From Lachnospiraceae bacterium NSJ-143 (GTDB lineage Bacteria > Bacillota > Clostridia > Lachnospirales > Anaerotignaceae), in NCBI GenBank assembly GCA_022867625.1, contig JALIFM010000007.1, forward strand, positions 1 through 64,000: a stretch of 64,000 nucleotides of DNA. The letters run 5' to 3'. The notes beneath the pieces are model-generated. The model searched no databases. It was not told the DNA's origin and saw only the letters and a program-made list of their open reading frames with translations. Below, one piece after another: positions 29,412 to 38,897 of this stretch. Every line of letters begins with the position of its first letter. Position 1 is the first letter of the stretch. Position numbers and translations under genes: made by a program.

Positions 29412-29442
29412 AGAGCAGGCTAACCCCCTGCTCTATTTTATT
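29412..29442 (+). terminator. intrinsic terminator
   Basis: AGAGCAGG/CCTGCTCT stem followed by ATTTTATT, after the secreted protein gene. Confidence 0.8.
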
Positions 29443-29463
29443 GCAAAAATGAAAGGAGTAACT

Positions 29464-30504
29464 ATGGCTGGAATATTAGACAGTGCAACGCACTACAGCG
29501 ATTTTTATGAAGAAAATAATTTTACCCTTGACAACATTGAGGAAATGACAGACTTTACCCATAAAGATGTTCCATATATACAGGAATACCAGTCGCTTAA
29601 GGGTAAGTCTACGGCACTTACGACAGCCGAGCAGTCAAGGTTAATTGAATTAGTTAAAATACTCAAAGGCAAGCTGATATCTATTGAGACTTTTAACAAA
29701 ACAAATCAGTCTGTTGCCTATATGCAGAAGTATTTTAAAAATAATACCGTTGACCTTCTGGCTAACCACAAGGCTGCTGTTGACAGTAAGGTTGCTGAGG
29801 CCAACAGCGCCATAACTGAAAAGGTATCTGAGGCCACAACGGATATTGAAAATAAAGTTACTGACGCAAAAAATACCATAACCGAAAAAGTAACCGCCAC
29901 TACAACCAGCATAGATAATAAGCTGGCTGACACCTCTACTAAGATAGATAGCACTGTCTCTGAGGGTATTTCAGATATTAACACACTCATAAGCAGGCTT
30001 ACAATAAAGTACGCTTACAGCGAGGCTCAGAAGTATTATCCATGCAATATAATAACATACAACAACGGAACATCAACCGATGTATATATCTGCAACAGGG
30101 AATGTAAAGGTATTGCCCCGGACGTTATTATGACTGACGGTTCAACTAACCCATGGACTAAGCTGTCTTTAAAGGGTGAACAAGGTGAGCCGGGTGCAAA
30201 CTTCAGCTATCAGAAAGATTGGGATGCTTACAAGAAATACAGCGAGACAAATCTTGTATGGTTTAATAATACACTTTACTTTTCTCTGCAAAACGAAAAT
30301 ATAGGCCATGCACCTAACGAGGCTGACAGCCAGTATTGGAAAGCATGGGTGTACGCTATGCCTGACGGTAGTGTATCAGCAGAAAAGCTAAGCGAGAATG
30401 TATTAGCACTTATTACAAGTGCCACTGTAATGACAGACAAAACTACAAGCCTTAAGTATCGTTTTGAGATTGACAATGGCAATCTCTATGTTGTTGAGCT
30501 TTGA
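29464..30504 (+). CDS. tail protein with coiled-coil stalk
   Basis: A 346-residue protein beginning MAGILDSATHYSDFYEEN. Residues about 95-180 repeat the pattern ITEKVSEATTDIENKV, a trimeric coiled-coil stalk typical of fibres. A short collagen-like GEQGEPGANF (about 245) and a carbohydrate-binding-like YKKYSETNLVWFNNTLYFS module follow. The start is set at the ATG five bases after GGAG. It belongs to the distal tail operon 29464-34434, whose genes are tightly packed. Confidence 0.65.
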   Translation: MAGILDSATHYSDFYEENNFTLDNIEEMTDFTHKDVPYIQEYQSLKGKSTALTTAEQSRLIELVKILKGKLISIETFNKTNQSVAYMQKYFKNNTVDLLANHKAAVDSKVAEANSAITEKVSEATTDIENKVTDAKNTITEKVTATTTSIDNKLADTSTKIDSTVSEGISDINTLISRLTIKYAYSEAQKYYPCNIITYNNGTSTDVYICNRECKGIAPDVIMTDGSTNPWTKLSLKGEQGEPGANFSYQKDWDAYKKYSETNLVWFNNTLYFSLQNENIGHAPNEADSQYWKAWVYAMPDGSVSAEKLSENVLALITSATVMTDKTTSLKYRFEIDNGNLYVVEL

Positions 30505-30518
30505 CAGGCGGTGAGTAA

Positions 30519-31364
30519 ATGATACTTGGATATGATACGTTCACCGGAAACATAGTTGATACACCACAGATTCCCTTACAGCGCATAAATAGCATTGAGG
30601 CTTCAAACTGCATAATTGATGAGCTTCACGTAAGAAACGCTGTTATGGACATAATTGAAAAAGGCTCATACGATGATATGACCATACTAAAGGCAGAATT
30701 TAATGGGGATATGGAAGCCGGAAGCATTACCATGAGAGAAAATCAAATTGTAAAGCTGAGAGTAAAACGTCGGGAAGCCGGAAACACATATTTCAGGACT
30801 GTTGCCGAGTTTGAGCTGGATAATGATGAACAGATACTTACAAAGGCTTTCACATTTAAGGATTATGAGCCACGAAGTAATGTAACCTATGAATGGGCCG
30901 TAACGCCTGTTGACTCTTCCGGCATAGAGGGAAATTTAACCTCAACTACATCTAAAATTAAGTTTGACGGCTGGTGGGTCATTGATTTAGATAATCCAGA
31001 GGAATACTCTCTACAGTTTGTTTTCAACATGGATTCTGTCAATATATCCACAGAAGAAGATAGAGAGGTATTATCTACATTTGCAAGATACGGCTTTGTT
31101 CGGTACGGAGCAAAGTATGCAAAAAGCATGACCTTAAAGTGGCTGTTTATGGAAAACGATGGCTTCTACCCTACCGAGACATGGAGGCAGGTGGAAAGGC
31201 TGGACAAGATGAAGCTTATGCACAAGTCATTCTTAGTAAAGTCAGGAAACGGCAAAAGGTTTATTGGTGATATCCATTCTCCACAGGAAACCACCTACGA
31301 GGCAATAAGACAGATAGAGGATATCCAGATCGAGGTATACGAGGTTGGTGAGATAAATGATTAA
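30519..31364 (+). CDS. distal tail / baseplate protein
   Basis: A 281-residue protein starting MILGYDTFTGNIVDT, mostly beta-structured, with a middle Fn3-like segment (KLRVKRREAGNTYFR to YEWAVTPVDSSG) and a C-terminal domain (YARSMTLKW-like YAKSMTLKWLF, then MHKSFLVKSGNGKRFIGDI) that resembles the OB-like core of distal tail proteins. It overlaps the next gene by eight bases, showing coupling. Confidence 0.55.
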   Translation: MILGYDTFTGNIVDTPQIPLQRINSIEASNCIIDELHVRNAVMDIIEKGSYDDMTILKAEFNGDMEAGSITMRENQIVKLRVKRREAGNTYFRTVAEFELDNDEQILTKAFTFKDYEPRSNVTYEWAVTPVDSSGIEGNLTSTTSKIKFDGWWVIDLDNPEEYSLQFVFNMDSVNISTEEDREVLSTFARYGFVRYGAKYAKSMTLKWLFMENDGFYPTETWRQVERLDKMKLMHKSFLVKSGNGKRFIGDIHSPQETTYEAIRQIEDIQIEVYEVGEIND

Positions 31365-34164
31365 CGCAAGTGATTCTTTTAAAGAAGCAATGAAATGTCA
31401 GGTTACCGAAGTTTACTGGAAGTTTGAGCTGCTTGACAGGGATTTGAATGTAATTGACACAATCACAACAGATGTGTCCTATGACGATATTGGGGATATA
31501 AGCATTGACTCGACAAGAGATATTCACAGACAGATAACTATAACGCTGAACAATTACAGCGGCAAATTTATATGGAATGAGAATGCCCTTCTATGGATTG
31601 ACTTGAAGCGAGTTAAAATTTACGTAGGGCTTAAAACTCCTGTAGGCATAGAGTATGTCTGTTTAGGCGTTTATATTTTATCTGCGCCTGTAGGCAATTC
31701 TACCCCTCTTGAAAATTCCACAACCATTGTCGGCTCTGACCTATGGTATTTACTGAGTGACAAATTTGGAAGATATACAAATATTACTACATATGACGCA
31801 TTTGAAAAGGACGAAAACGGCGATTATATTGTTGATGAAAATAATAATACAAAGCTGAAAACTGAAAAAGACGCCAATGGCAACACCATTTACAACAAAG
31901 ACGGTACGCCTAAGTATTACAGAATTACAAACTACATTAAAAGTATTTTGGAGAATGTTGGCATAACAAAGTACATTATAGACGAGTGTGATTCTTATTT
32001 AGTGTCTGACTTAAAATATCAGATAGGTGACAATCGTGGACAGGCAATAAAGGATTTAGTGGGAAAGTGCTACAGTACCTTTGACAACTATTTTTACGAA
32101 GCCTATTTTGATGTAAATGGATATTTCAGGTTTCAGAAATACATGAAGCCTACAGAGATTGCGCCTGTTGAAGTCTACAGAATTGAAGATGGAACCGGTT
32201 ATGCCGGAAGTATAAGAAGTCTGGATGACAGCGAACTGTTTAACGACATTATTGTCATTGGAGGCTCTGGTGACTCTGCCGAATTCAGAACACAGCTTAC
32301 AGTTGACGAAGAAGCTTATGAAACACACACATTTGGAGATTCTGCCAGAGAAGAGTTTAACAGGGGAACACATAACGGTACAGAAGCAACGGCATTGGGC
32401 AGGCTTGGGCTGGAGGAAGAAAAGGAATGGACAGTACTTGATGACGGAACAAAACAGCTTGGAGGCAAAGGAAGATATGCTTCAGGCGGTATTTTTACTT
32501 CCCGCTGGTTTGACATTCATTCTGACTTCAAGTACAGAAATTCTGAAATTTCATGGTTGGAAGCAAGCACAAATGAGGACAGCCACCCGGAAATAATCAA
32601 AAAGACCTGTACTGTATGCGGATATACATACGGCGGCGCAGGCAGCAATCACATACATGAAGCATCTTCCGTTTTTACCCATAATTCCAGACAGCATGGG
32701 TATAAATGCAGATATTGTAACGAGATAGTTGATGGTGAGAACCATACTTATGGAGCATGGATAATTGATAACCCGGGAACGGTCAATGTCGCCAATGGCA
32801 AAAAGCATAGAGTCTGTTCAGTATGCGGCTATACTCAGGAAGAAATTATTGTTGTAGACCATGAACCTGTTTATGATGGCAAAATGCGCCCTGCCCCATC
32901 TGTTCCTCATCAGTGTCATGGCTATTACTGTGCGTGGGAAAGCTGTACAAATGAAGACCATGTTCAGAAAATGAGATATGAAAACTCTGATGACGAAGTT
33001 ATGTGGTATCCGGATGTACCGCATCTTTATTCAGACCCGTGGATGTATCATCAACATTTAAAGAACAAGCCTCGCATAAAGGAAATCACTAAAATTCCTA
33101 CCATTTCAAATCCAACCGGTACGGCAATAACAATGTGCGGAATATGCGGTTATGAATATGGGACTCAGACTGTTTCGTTGAATTTTATTAATCATAATAC
33201 AAGGGAACATCATATAGCTGAAAATATATGGGAATATGACAAAGACTATCACTGGAACCCATGTATGGGCAGGATAGAATCAGAAGATGGTTTTAAAGAG
33301 TATATAAAGACGACAGGCCTGAACCGCTGTAGTCATTACGAAAACAAATCTCTGCACACTTATAATGAAGGAACTGCAATCAAAGAGCCGACAGTAACGG
33401 AAGACGGCATTACCCGGTACACATGTACGGTATGCGGCTATACATATGACGAAATCGTTAACTGTACAGGACATACCCATGTTCCAGGTGAAAACTGGCT
33501 TTATGATGAAAATTATCACTGGCACCAGTGTAATTATATAGATCCGGACAACAGGAGATGTGAAAATAAGACGGACAGGTGTACTCATAACTGGGGAGAA
33601 ACAAAAACAATTTCCGAGCCGTTTCCGGGAGTTTCACAGTCAGTAAAAGTTCAGGTTCAGTTTGCAGACAAAGACCATAATGTAATTAAAACCGCAGATG
33701 TCAAAAATGGCAGAGATTTAAAACTGGCTACCGGCAGCGCTGTACCCTGTTACATGAGATATATAGTAAAGTTTACAAGCAGCAATACCGACTACCCCTG
33801 CTATATAGCAAACTTGCAGATAAGCATTACAGTTGACAATAAACCATGGAAAGGACACCCCTATTCCATTCAGAAAATAGGCAGAAGAACGTATCTGTAT
33901 AATGACGGAATTGACAGCAACATTGATACACTGGAACAGTGCAACGCTCGTGCGGAATATGAGCTTAGAAAGAATCTGGCATATACGGAAAATGTAAATG
34001 TAAGTATACTGCCTAACTATTTACTGGAAGAAAATGACGTAATCTGTATTGAGGACAGCAACAACGGCTGTATAGACAACTATCAGATAGAAAGTTTTAC
34101 AATTCCTGTAAAACCAAAACTTATGGAATTGACATGCAAAAAGATAAGGCGGGTGATTGAGTAA
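31357..34164 (+). CDS. tail-tip protein with inserted Cys-rich repeats
   Basis: A 935-residue protein. The N-terminus (about 1-390) looks like a tail-tip/baseplate hub: FELLDRDLNVIDT, ITITLNNYSGKF, a YLLSDKFGRY segment. The C-terminus (about 835-935: LEQCNARAEYELRK to DVICIEDSNNGCIDNYQIESF) is the matching end of such hubs. Between them lie about 400 residues with repeated CxxC knuckles: CTVCGYTYG, CRYCNE, CSVCGYTQ, CGICGYEYG and CTVCGYTYD, separated by HTYGAWI-like His-rich linkers. Such repeats are usual in bacterial surface proteins. Confidence 0.65.
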   Translation: MINASDSFKEAMKCQVTEVYWKFELLDRDLNVIDTITTDVSYDDIGDISIDSTRDIHRQITITLNNYSGKFIWNENALLWIDLKRVKIYVGLKTPVGIEYVCLGVYILSAPVGNSTPLENSTTIVGSDLWYLLSDKFGRYTNITTYDAFEKDENGDYIVDENNNTKLKTEKDANGNTIYNKDGTPKYYRITNYIKSILENVGITKYIIDECDSYLVSDLKYQIGDNRGQAIKDLVGKCYSTFDNYFYEAYFDVNGYFRFQKYMKPTEIAPVEVYRIEDGTGYAGSIRSLDDSELFNDIIVIGGSGDSAEFRTQLTVDEEAYETHTFGDSAREEFNRGTHNGTEATALGRLGLEEEKEWTVLDDGTKQLGGKGRYASGGIFTSRWFDIHSDFKYRNSEISWLEASTNEDSHPEIIKKTCTVCGYTYGGAGSNHIHEASSVFTHNSRQHGYKCRYCNEIVDGENHTYGAWIIDNPGTVNVANGKKHRVCSVCGYTQEEIIVVDHEPVYDGKMRPAPSVPHQCHGYYCAWESCTNEDHVQKMRYENSDDEVMWYPDVPHLYSDPWMYHQHLKNKPRIKEITKIPTISNPTGTAITMCGICGYEYGTQTVSLNFINHNTREHHIAENIWEYDKDYHWNPCMGRIESEDGFKEYIKTTGLNRCSHYENKSLHTYNEGTAIKEPTVTEDGITRYTCTVCGYTYDEIVNCTGHTHVPGENWLYDENYHWHQCNYIDPDNRRCENKTDRCTHNWGETKTISEPFPGVSQSVKVQVQFADKDHNVIKTADVKNGRDLKLATGSAVPCYMRYIVKFTSSNTDYPCYIANLQISITVDNKPWKGHPYSIQKIGRRTYLYNDGIDSNIDTLEQCNARAEYELRKNLAYTENVNVSILPNYLLEENDVICIEDSNNGCIDNYQIESFTIPVKPKLMELTCKKIRRVIE

Positions 34165-34434
34165 TTGAATACCGAAAACTTTATAGAACAGATCAAAGTA
34201 ATTATTTATCAGGTTATGAATGAAAACGCCATGTTCGCCGGTCAGTTTACTTACGGCACTATTGAAAAAGCAAACGGAGATGGAACGGCTGACGTTTTTA
34301 TTGAAGGCAACACCGAGCCTGTTAGATATATGCGCTGTAACCCTGATGTGAGCTTTAATACCGCAGACAGGGTTATTATTTTATACGTTAATAACAATAA
34401 GAAAAATGCTTTTGTGTTATGCAAAAGAGAATAA
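34165..34434 (+). CDS. small tail-associated protein
   Basis: An 89-residue protein starting at TTG (NTENFIEQIKVII) with AAGGCGGGTGA upstream. The C-terminal part (GTIEKANGDGTADVFIEG, then ADRVIILYVNNNKKNAFVL) is a small OB-like beta barrel, like the gp5/spike-type or tail-knob domain of siphophages. Coupled to the hub gene upstream. Confidence 0.6.
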   Translation: MNTENFIEQIKVIIYQVMNENAMFAGQFTYGTIEKANGDGTADVFIEGNTEPVRYMRCNPDVSFNTADRVIILYVNNNKKNAFVLCKRE

Positions 34435-34447
34435 TGGAGGGATTTAA

Positions 34448-35854
34448 ATGGCAAGCGGAGACAGAATACAGATTGCCGACCAGAAAACTTCTGAGTTGAT
34501 TAATTCAAAGGTTGATGGGATAACAGGATATATCGGTGAGGATATATCGGAAATCACAGGTGAGAAAACAGGAGAATCTTCTACCAGAATTAATATTGCA
34601 TCTCAAAACACTTCTGATGAAATAATCAATAAATTGAATAATCTTTCAAAGCTTACAGATAAAAGAAACATGACTGTTGTTGGAGCATATAATGCTTCTG
34701 AAGCTGATGATATAGGTGTCGAGGCACATGCTGATGGAGGTGACTGCCTGACTGTTCATACAAGACCAAGGGAATCCGGTTATATGACATCGGACACATT
34801 GATCACGACATGGATTCAAGGACTTACAGCAGATAAAGTTCAGGCTGGCGTTACGTTTGGAAGTGCGCTTACCTTAAACGGAACATATACATCAGATGCA
34901 ACAGCAATATCCGGACATATATTAAAAGATTATACAGCATATTCAAAGGGGAAAAAAATTGCAGGCGATATGCCGGACAACGGGGCGGTAAACAATGTAC
35001 TTTCCGCTAACGGTTCTGTATATACAGTGCCAAAGGGCTATCACAACGGTTCAGGAAAGGTTACAGCCAGTATATCCAATTTAACTGCCGCCAATATTAA
35101 AGGCGGTGTCAATGTAGGCGGCATTGTGGGTACCGCTCCTGTGCCTTCAGGAACAGCTGGGGCTGCGCAGGTATTGACAGGGTACTCCTTCTCAAACGCC
35201 TCAGGTGTGGGCATAAGCGGCAGTATGGCAAACCGTGGGAATGTGACGCAGAATCTGGCCACAAACGGTGCAAGCTATACAATCCCTGTAGGGTATCATG
35301 CCGGAGGGGGCAAAATAACAGCCAATATAACGAATCTGAGTGCTGGGAATATAAAAAGTGGTGTCAGTGTAGGCGGAATAGCCGGAACATTTACAAATGA
35401 CGCTACAGCCACAGCGGCCCAGATAGTGAGTGGGTATACGGCTTATGTTAATGGGAGCAAAGTGACAGGTGCGGCAAAGGAAGCAAAATCAAGAACACTG
35501 ACGATTACGACAATTCAAGACTTTACCACACACGATTTTTACTATTATGATAACACCGGAAGACACATTTTAAAAATTAATCCCGGTAGTACATCTACAA
35601 CAATTTATGGTGATACGCTTATAATAATAGGTATAACAACAAGATACTCGACACAGCTTCTCTACCTTTATAAGGAAGAAATACCTTCCGGAGTCGAAAT
35701 TTTAACACCGAAACCATCTGTATATAGTGGAAACGGACGTGAGTACTATTCATTATGGAATGAAAATTTGATTCGTAATAACTACATAGTGTGGTTTCAC
35801 TTTGCAGAAGGAACAACTTCAATTTCACTAATCCCACATGGTGATTATAAATAA
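34448..35854 (+). CDS. tail fibre with glycine-rich repeats
   Basis: A 468-residue fibre protein starting MASGDRIQIADQKTS after GGAGGG. Residues about 130-340 hold three repeats of a common phage-fibre unit: a GYHNGSGKVTA or GYHAGGGKITA turn, AxNIKxGVxVGGIxGT, then an ISGHILKDYTAYS-type hinge. The last 120 residues form a distinct beta-rich tip (RTLTITTIQDFTTHDFYYY). The first part presumably docks to the tail tip. It probably acts in host recognition. Confidence 0.75.
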   Translation: MASGDRIQIADQKTSELINSKVDGITGYIGEDISEITGEKTGESSTRINIASQNTSDEIINKLNNLSKLTDKRNMTVVGAYNASEADDIGVEAHADGGDCLTVHTRPRESGYMTSDTLITTWIQGLTADKVQAGVTFGSALTLNGTYTSDATAISGHILKDYTAYSKGKKIAGDMPDNGAVNNVLSANGSVYTVPKGYHNGSGKVTASISNLTAANIKGGVNVGGIVGTAPVPSGTAGAAQVLTGYSFSNASGVGISGSMANRGNVTQNLATNGASYTIPVGYHAGGGKITANITNLSAGNIKSGVSVGGIAGTFTNDATATAAQIVSGYTAYVNGSKVTGAAKEAKSRTLTITTIQDFTTHDFYYYDNTGRHILKINPGSTSTTIYGDTLIIIGITTRYSTQLLYLYKEEIPSGVEILTPKPSVYSGNGREYYSLWNENLIRNNYIVWFHFAEGTTSISLIPHGDYK

Positions 35855-36264
35855 ATCACAGCTTGTTAGTATTTATCTTAATGTCACAAGTACAACTAAT
35901 TTATGGACTTACGACAACGAATGGTAGTGTATTTTAATTGATGATTTAATTAATTACTATATATTTAAAAACCAGTCAGTGCCTTATTATAAATTATTTT
36001 GCAATATTATATTCAAATTAAATTAATGAAGTGACTTGAATTCATCCAAATTGAAATTAATAATAACACCCTTTCAGACTGCTGAGCAACACAGATTTAT
36101 CCCCTTTTGGTCTGTGATGTACCAGATTAAAACAATATAAAAACGCTATTTATTGTTCTTTAAACACGTTAATCACAGGACACTCCCCTGCTGTATAATT
36201 CAAATAACTTATATAAGTTGACTTCGGCGGCCGCTGAATATTAAATTACTAAAATTTAAGAGGA
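35855..36264. other. AT-rich spacer with a fibre relic and promoter
   Basis: No intact gene. Near 35869-35930 a frame without a start reads YLNVTSTTNLWTYDNEW, like the end of a phage fibre, and then stops. The remainder is AT-rich up to the promoter-like element at 36168. Confidence 0.45.
36168..36199 (+). promoter_or_regulatory. candidate fibre promoter, copy 1
   Basis: GTTAATCACAGGACA followed, 26 bases after its first base, by TATAAT. The same block with the same spacing precedes the next fibre gene at 37379. The -35 is not sigma-A-like, so an activator is possible. Confidence 0.55.
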
Positions 36265-36273
36265 GTGATTATA

Positions 36274-37266
36274 ATGAATACAAATATAAATGCAACTACA
36301 GCAACAGACAGTACAGCACAGGAAATACTTGATAAGCTTAAAACTGTAGACGGAGCAGGAAGTGGCTTAGATGCTGATTTGGTGCAAGGTAAAGATGTAT
36401 ATAGTACAATAAGCAATCCAAATCTTCTTATAAATGGAGATTTTCAGGTATGGCAGAGAGGAGAAAGTTTTACCGCAACTTCTAAGGTTTTCAATTTTTA
36501 TACTGCGGACAGATGGATATTAAGATATCCTAATGGCAGGATAGAAAAAGTATTATCTGGCCTGCCATTATTTAAGTACGCTGCAAGGTTTACAAATACC
36601 GGAACAACCAATGATTATAATGTTTTGCATTATAATATGGAAAACACAGCAGAACTTGCCGGAAGTCCTCTGACTCTTAGTTTTTATATTCGTGGTACTG
36701 ATGGTAAAACAGTTATAACAACACTTGGTTCAGCTAATTACAGTATTAATATCACAAAACAATGGACAAAACACGTATGCAGTATCGGAAGTGTAGCCTT
36801 TGGTGAACATTTCCGTAGAGGAGTCGCTTTTAATACTCTCAATCAAAACTTTGCTGCTAACGAATATTTTGAAATAGCTGCTGTTAAAATTGAGTTAGGC
36901 AACACTGCCACTCCATATGTACCAAGGTCTTATGGAGAAGAACTGGCACTTTGCAAAAGATACTATGAAAAAATTGACAGGTATGATGGTCTTTTCTGTG
37001 AAATGGCCGGAATGATTATTTCAAATATGAGGTTCAGTGATAAAAGAACTGTGCCTAAAATAAGTTTCACTGATTCTGACGGCAAACAGAGATACATAGA
37101 CTATTACCCTTCTGACGGAAATTGGCTTAAACTTAAAACCTCAGATTCTGACGCAAGAACAGACGCTTTTCAGTTTCAGCTTTTAAACAGGTCTGATATC
37201 AGCGCCAAGCCTGCTGTAGGGCATATTGTAGCCCGCAATCTTGAGTTTGATGCAGAAATTTATTAA
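36274..37266 (+). CDS. tail fibre fragment with carbohydrate-binding-type C-terminus
   Basis: A 330-residue protein, start MNTNINATTATDS after GAGGAG. It starts directly with a short linker module (QEILDKLKTVDGAGSGLDADL) and lacks the LKKPxxxDFY attachment domain seen in neighbouring fibres. From about residue 50 it has the fibre tip NPNLLINGDFQVWQRG, AADRW-like TADRWILRYP and PRSYGEELALCKRYYE, ending LEFDAEIY. The same tip type occurs in the gene at 38898. It may be a recombined or spare fibre module. Confidence 0.7.
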   Translation: MNTNINATTATDSTAQEILDKLKTVDGAGSGLDADLVQGKDVYSTISNPNLLINGDFQVWQRGESFTATSKVFNFYTADRWILRYPNGRIEKVLSGLPLFKYAARFTNTGTTNDYNVLHYNMENTAELAGSPLTLSFYIRGTDGKTVITTLGSANYSINITKQWTKHVCSIGSVAFGEHFRRGVAFNTLNQNFAANEYFEIAAVKIELGNTATPYVPRSYGEELALCKRYYEKIDRYDGLFCEMAGMIISNMRFSDKRTVPKISFTDSDGKQRYIDYYPSDGNWLKLKTSDSDARTDAFQFQLLNRSDISAKPAVGHIVARNLEFDAEIY

Positions 37267-37303
37267 AACTAAGTATATAGAAAATTATATATGAGCAACA
37301 CGG

Positions 37304-37334
37304 TAAAGCCAGAGATACTTCTGGCTTTATTTTT
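37304..37334 (+). terminator. intrinsic terminator
   Basis: AAAGCCAGA/TCTGGCTTT stem with short loop followed by ATTTTTAT, after the fibre gene. Confidence 0.8.
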
Positions 37335-37378
37335 ATAAGTTTTTGTATTCATATAGCTTATTGATATCTTCAAACAGC

Positions 37379-37410
37379 GTTAATCACGGGACAGAAATCC
37401 ATACTATACT
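37379..37410 (+). promoter_or_regulatory. candidate fibre promoter, copy 2
   Basis: GTTAATCACGGGACA with TATACT starting 26 bases after its first base, matching the element at 36168 in sequence and spacing. It lies about 45 bases upstream of the next fibre gene's start. Confidence 0.55.
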
Positions 37411-37454
37411 CCTTATAAAAGAAAACACATTAATTTTAAAGGAGAGTGAACTTA

Positions 37455-38339
37455 TTGAGTACAAACACAAAATGGTATGGACTTAAAAAACCTGAACAGG
37501 AGGACTTTTATGATATTGATGACTTTAATGAAAATGCTGACATAATTGATGAACAGTTAAAGGTCATTTCAGAAGCAGCAGGTTCAGCCCTTCCGGCCTC
37601 AAGCTATACGGCTGCTGATGTGCTGGCAAAAATAAAGACAGTGGACGGCAGTGGTAGCGGACTTGACGCTGATTTGTTTAAAGGCAAATCCGTTATACCT
37701 GTCGCAAACGGCGGTACAGGGGCAGCAACAGCGGCGGCGGCTAATCTTGCAATATTTGGCGGACACACCACGATATCCGGTAATGGAGATTTAAACAATT
37801 ATGTGTCACCCGGTCTTTATTGTTGCAACACTGACGCAACGGCTAAAACTGTAAAAAACACGCCATTTTCGATAGGCAAAGAACATGGATTTAGCTTAAT
37901 GGTAACAAGGAGCGGTGGTGGAGTTATGCAAATTTTAACAACCTATACGGATAATCATGGCTATTTTTCGGAAATGTATATCCGCTCACAATACCCAAAT
38001 AATTTTATCGGTAATACATGGGTTAAGGTTATAGGAAACAATAATTTAAGCAGAGAAGTTCAATCACTTTTAACGAATGGGAGTGTAAGCATGGTAAGAC
38101 AGGTTTTAAACGGTATAGCTACCGCAGACCGTGATACTATTAGGACCTCAGGAACGACAGTATCAATTTCACTTGCAAATTACAAAAAAGCAGCTATAAC
38201 TATAAACGGTGATGGTTCCGTATCCGGCATAGGAGGAAGTCAACCTTACGTTGCTTCACTATCAAATACATCAATGACAATTAAATGTAATTATTCGATT
38301 TCTGGCGAGTTTAGTTATTGCATTGTAGAATACTACTAA
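37455..38339 (+). CDS. tail fibre protein
   Basis: A 294-residue fibre starting at TTG (STNTKWYGLKKPEQEDFYD) nine bases after AGGAG. The N-terminal attachment domain (LKKPxxxDFYDIDDFNENADIID) is followed by the linker module AADVLAKIKTVDGSGSGLDADL. Next is VANGGTGAATAAAANL, a common fibre knot, then a pyocin-knob-like domain (GDLNNYVSPGLYCCN to NTWVKVIG). The C-terminal segment is beta-rich. It shares its N-terminus with the gene at 38898 and its linker with the gene at 36274. Confidence 0.75.
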   Translation: MSTNTKWYGLKKPEQEDFYDIDDFNENADIIDEQLKVISEAAGSALPASSYTAADVLAKIKTVDGSGSGLDADLFKGKSVIPVANGGTGAATAAAANLAIFGGHTTISGNGDLNNYVSPGLYCCNTDATAKTVKNTPFSIGKEHGFSLMVTRSGGGVMQILTTYTDNHGYFSEMYIRSQYPNNFIGNTWVKVIGNNNLSREVQSLLTNGSVSMVRQVLNGIATADRDTIRTSGTTVSISLANYKKAAITINGDGSVSGIGGSQPYVASLSNTSMTIKCNYSISGEFSYCIVEYY

Positions 38340-38362
38340 TTTAAGGGGGTGGATTGAAATAA

Positions 38363-38629
38363 ATGTTTTATGCGGAGATTAACCAAGATAATATATGTTT
38401 TGCTTTACTTGAAACTGACAATGAAATTAACAAACCTACCATGATACAGATTGAGAATATGGACACAAATGTATTAGGCAGGAAATTTGAAAATGGCGAA
38501 TGGATAGAAGTTGAACCGGAGCCGGTAACTGCTGAACCGAGCGAACAGCAAATTATGCAGGCTGAAATACTTCTCAGCCAGCAGGAAATACTAACCAGAT
38601 TAAACAGTAAAAGAAAGTTTTGGCAGTAA
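38363..38629 (+). CDS. small phage protein downstream of fibre
   Basis: An 88-residue protein, MFYAEINQDNICFALLET, of a type that regularly follows fibre genes in Clostridia phages: a beta-rich N-terminus (MDTNVLGRKFENGEWIEV) and a helical, Gln-rich C-terminus. Its role is unknown; fibre chaperone or tail decoration are possibilities. XkdX follows after 34 bases. Confidence 0.6.
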   Translation: MFYAEINQDNICFALLETDNEINKPTMIQIENMDTNVLGRKFENGEWIEVEPEPVTAEPSEQQIMQAEILLSQQEILTRLNSKRKFWQ

Positions 38630-38663
38630 TAAATACTTTAAATTAAATATCAGGAGGAATTTT

Positions 38664-38795
38664 ATGTTTAAGATAGTAAAGGATTTTTACGATAAAGGTA
38701 TATATTCCGATAAAGATGTTGCAAAATTTGTTATCAGCGGAAAGATTAACCTAGATGAATATAAGGAAATTACCGGAAACGAATACAAAAGTTAA
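38664..38795 (+). CDS. xkdX: XkdX-family protein
   Basis: A 43-residue protein, MFKIVKDFYDKGIYSDKDV, with CAGGAGGAATTTT upstream. It has the XkdX pattern: an aromatic F-Y, GIYS, V-AKFV--GKI, then ITGxEY near the end. XkdX is a tiny conserved gene in the tail-fibre/lysis region of PBSX-like prophages. Its function is unclear. Confidence 0.8.
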   Translation: MFKIVKDFYDKGIYSDKDVAKFVISGKINLDEYKEITGNEYKS

Positions 38796-38897
38796 TAATT
38801 ACTGATTAAAAAAAATAACATGGGTACAAATACAAAACGATACAGGTTGAAAATACTTTTATTATATTAATATTAGAGCATTAATTGGAGGTGTACA

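Noticed and set aside
34800-35480. CRISPR-like repeat array
   Set aside because: The repeats are in-frame protein repeats of a tail fibre with unequal spacing. No cas genes are present.
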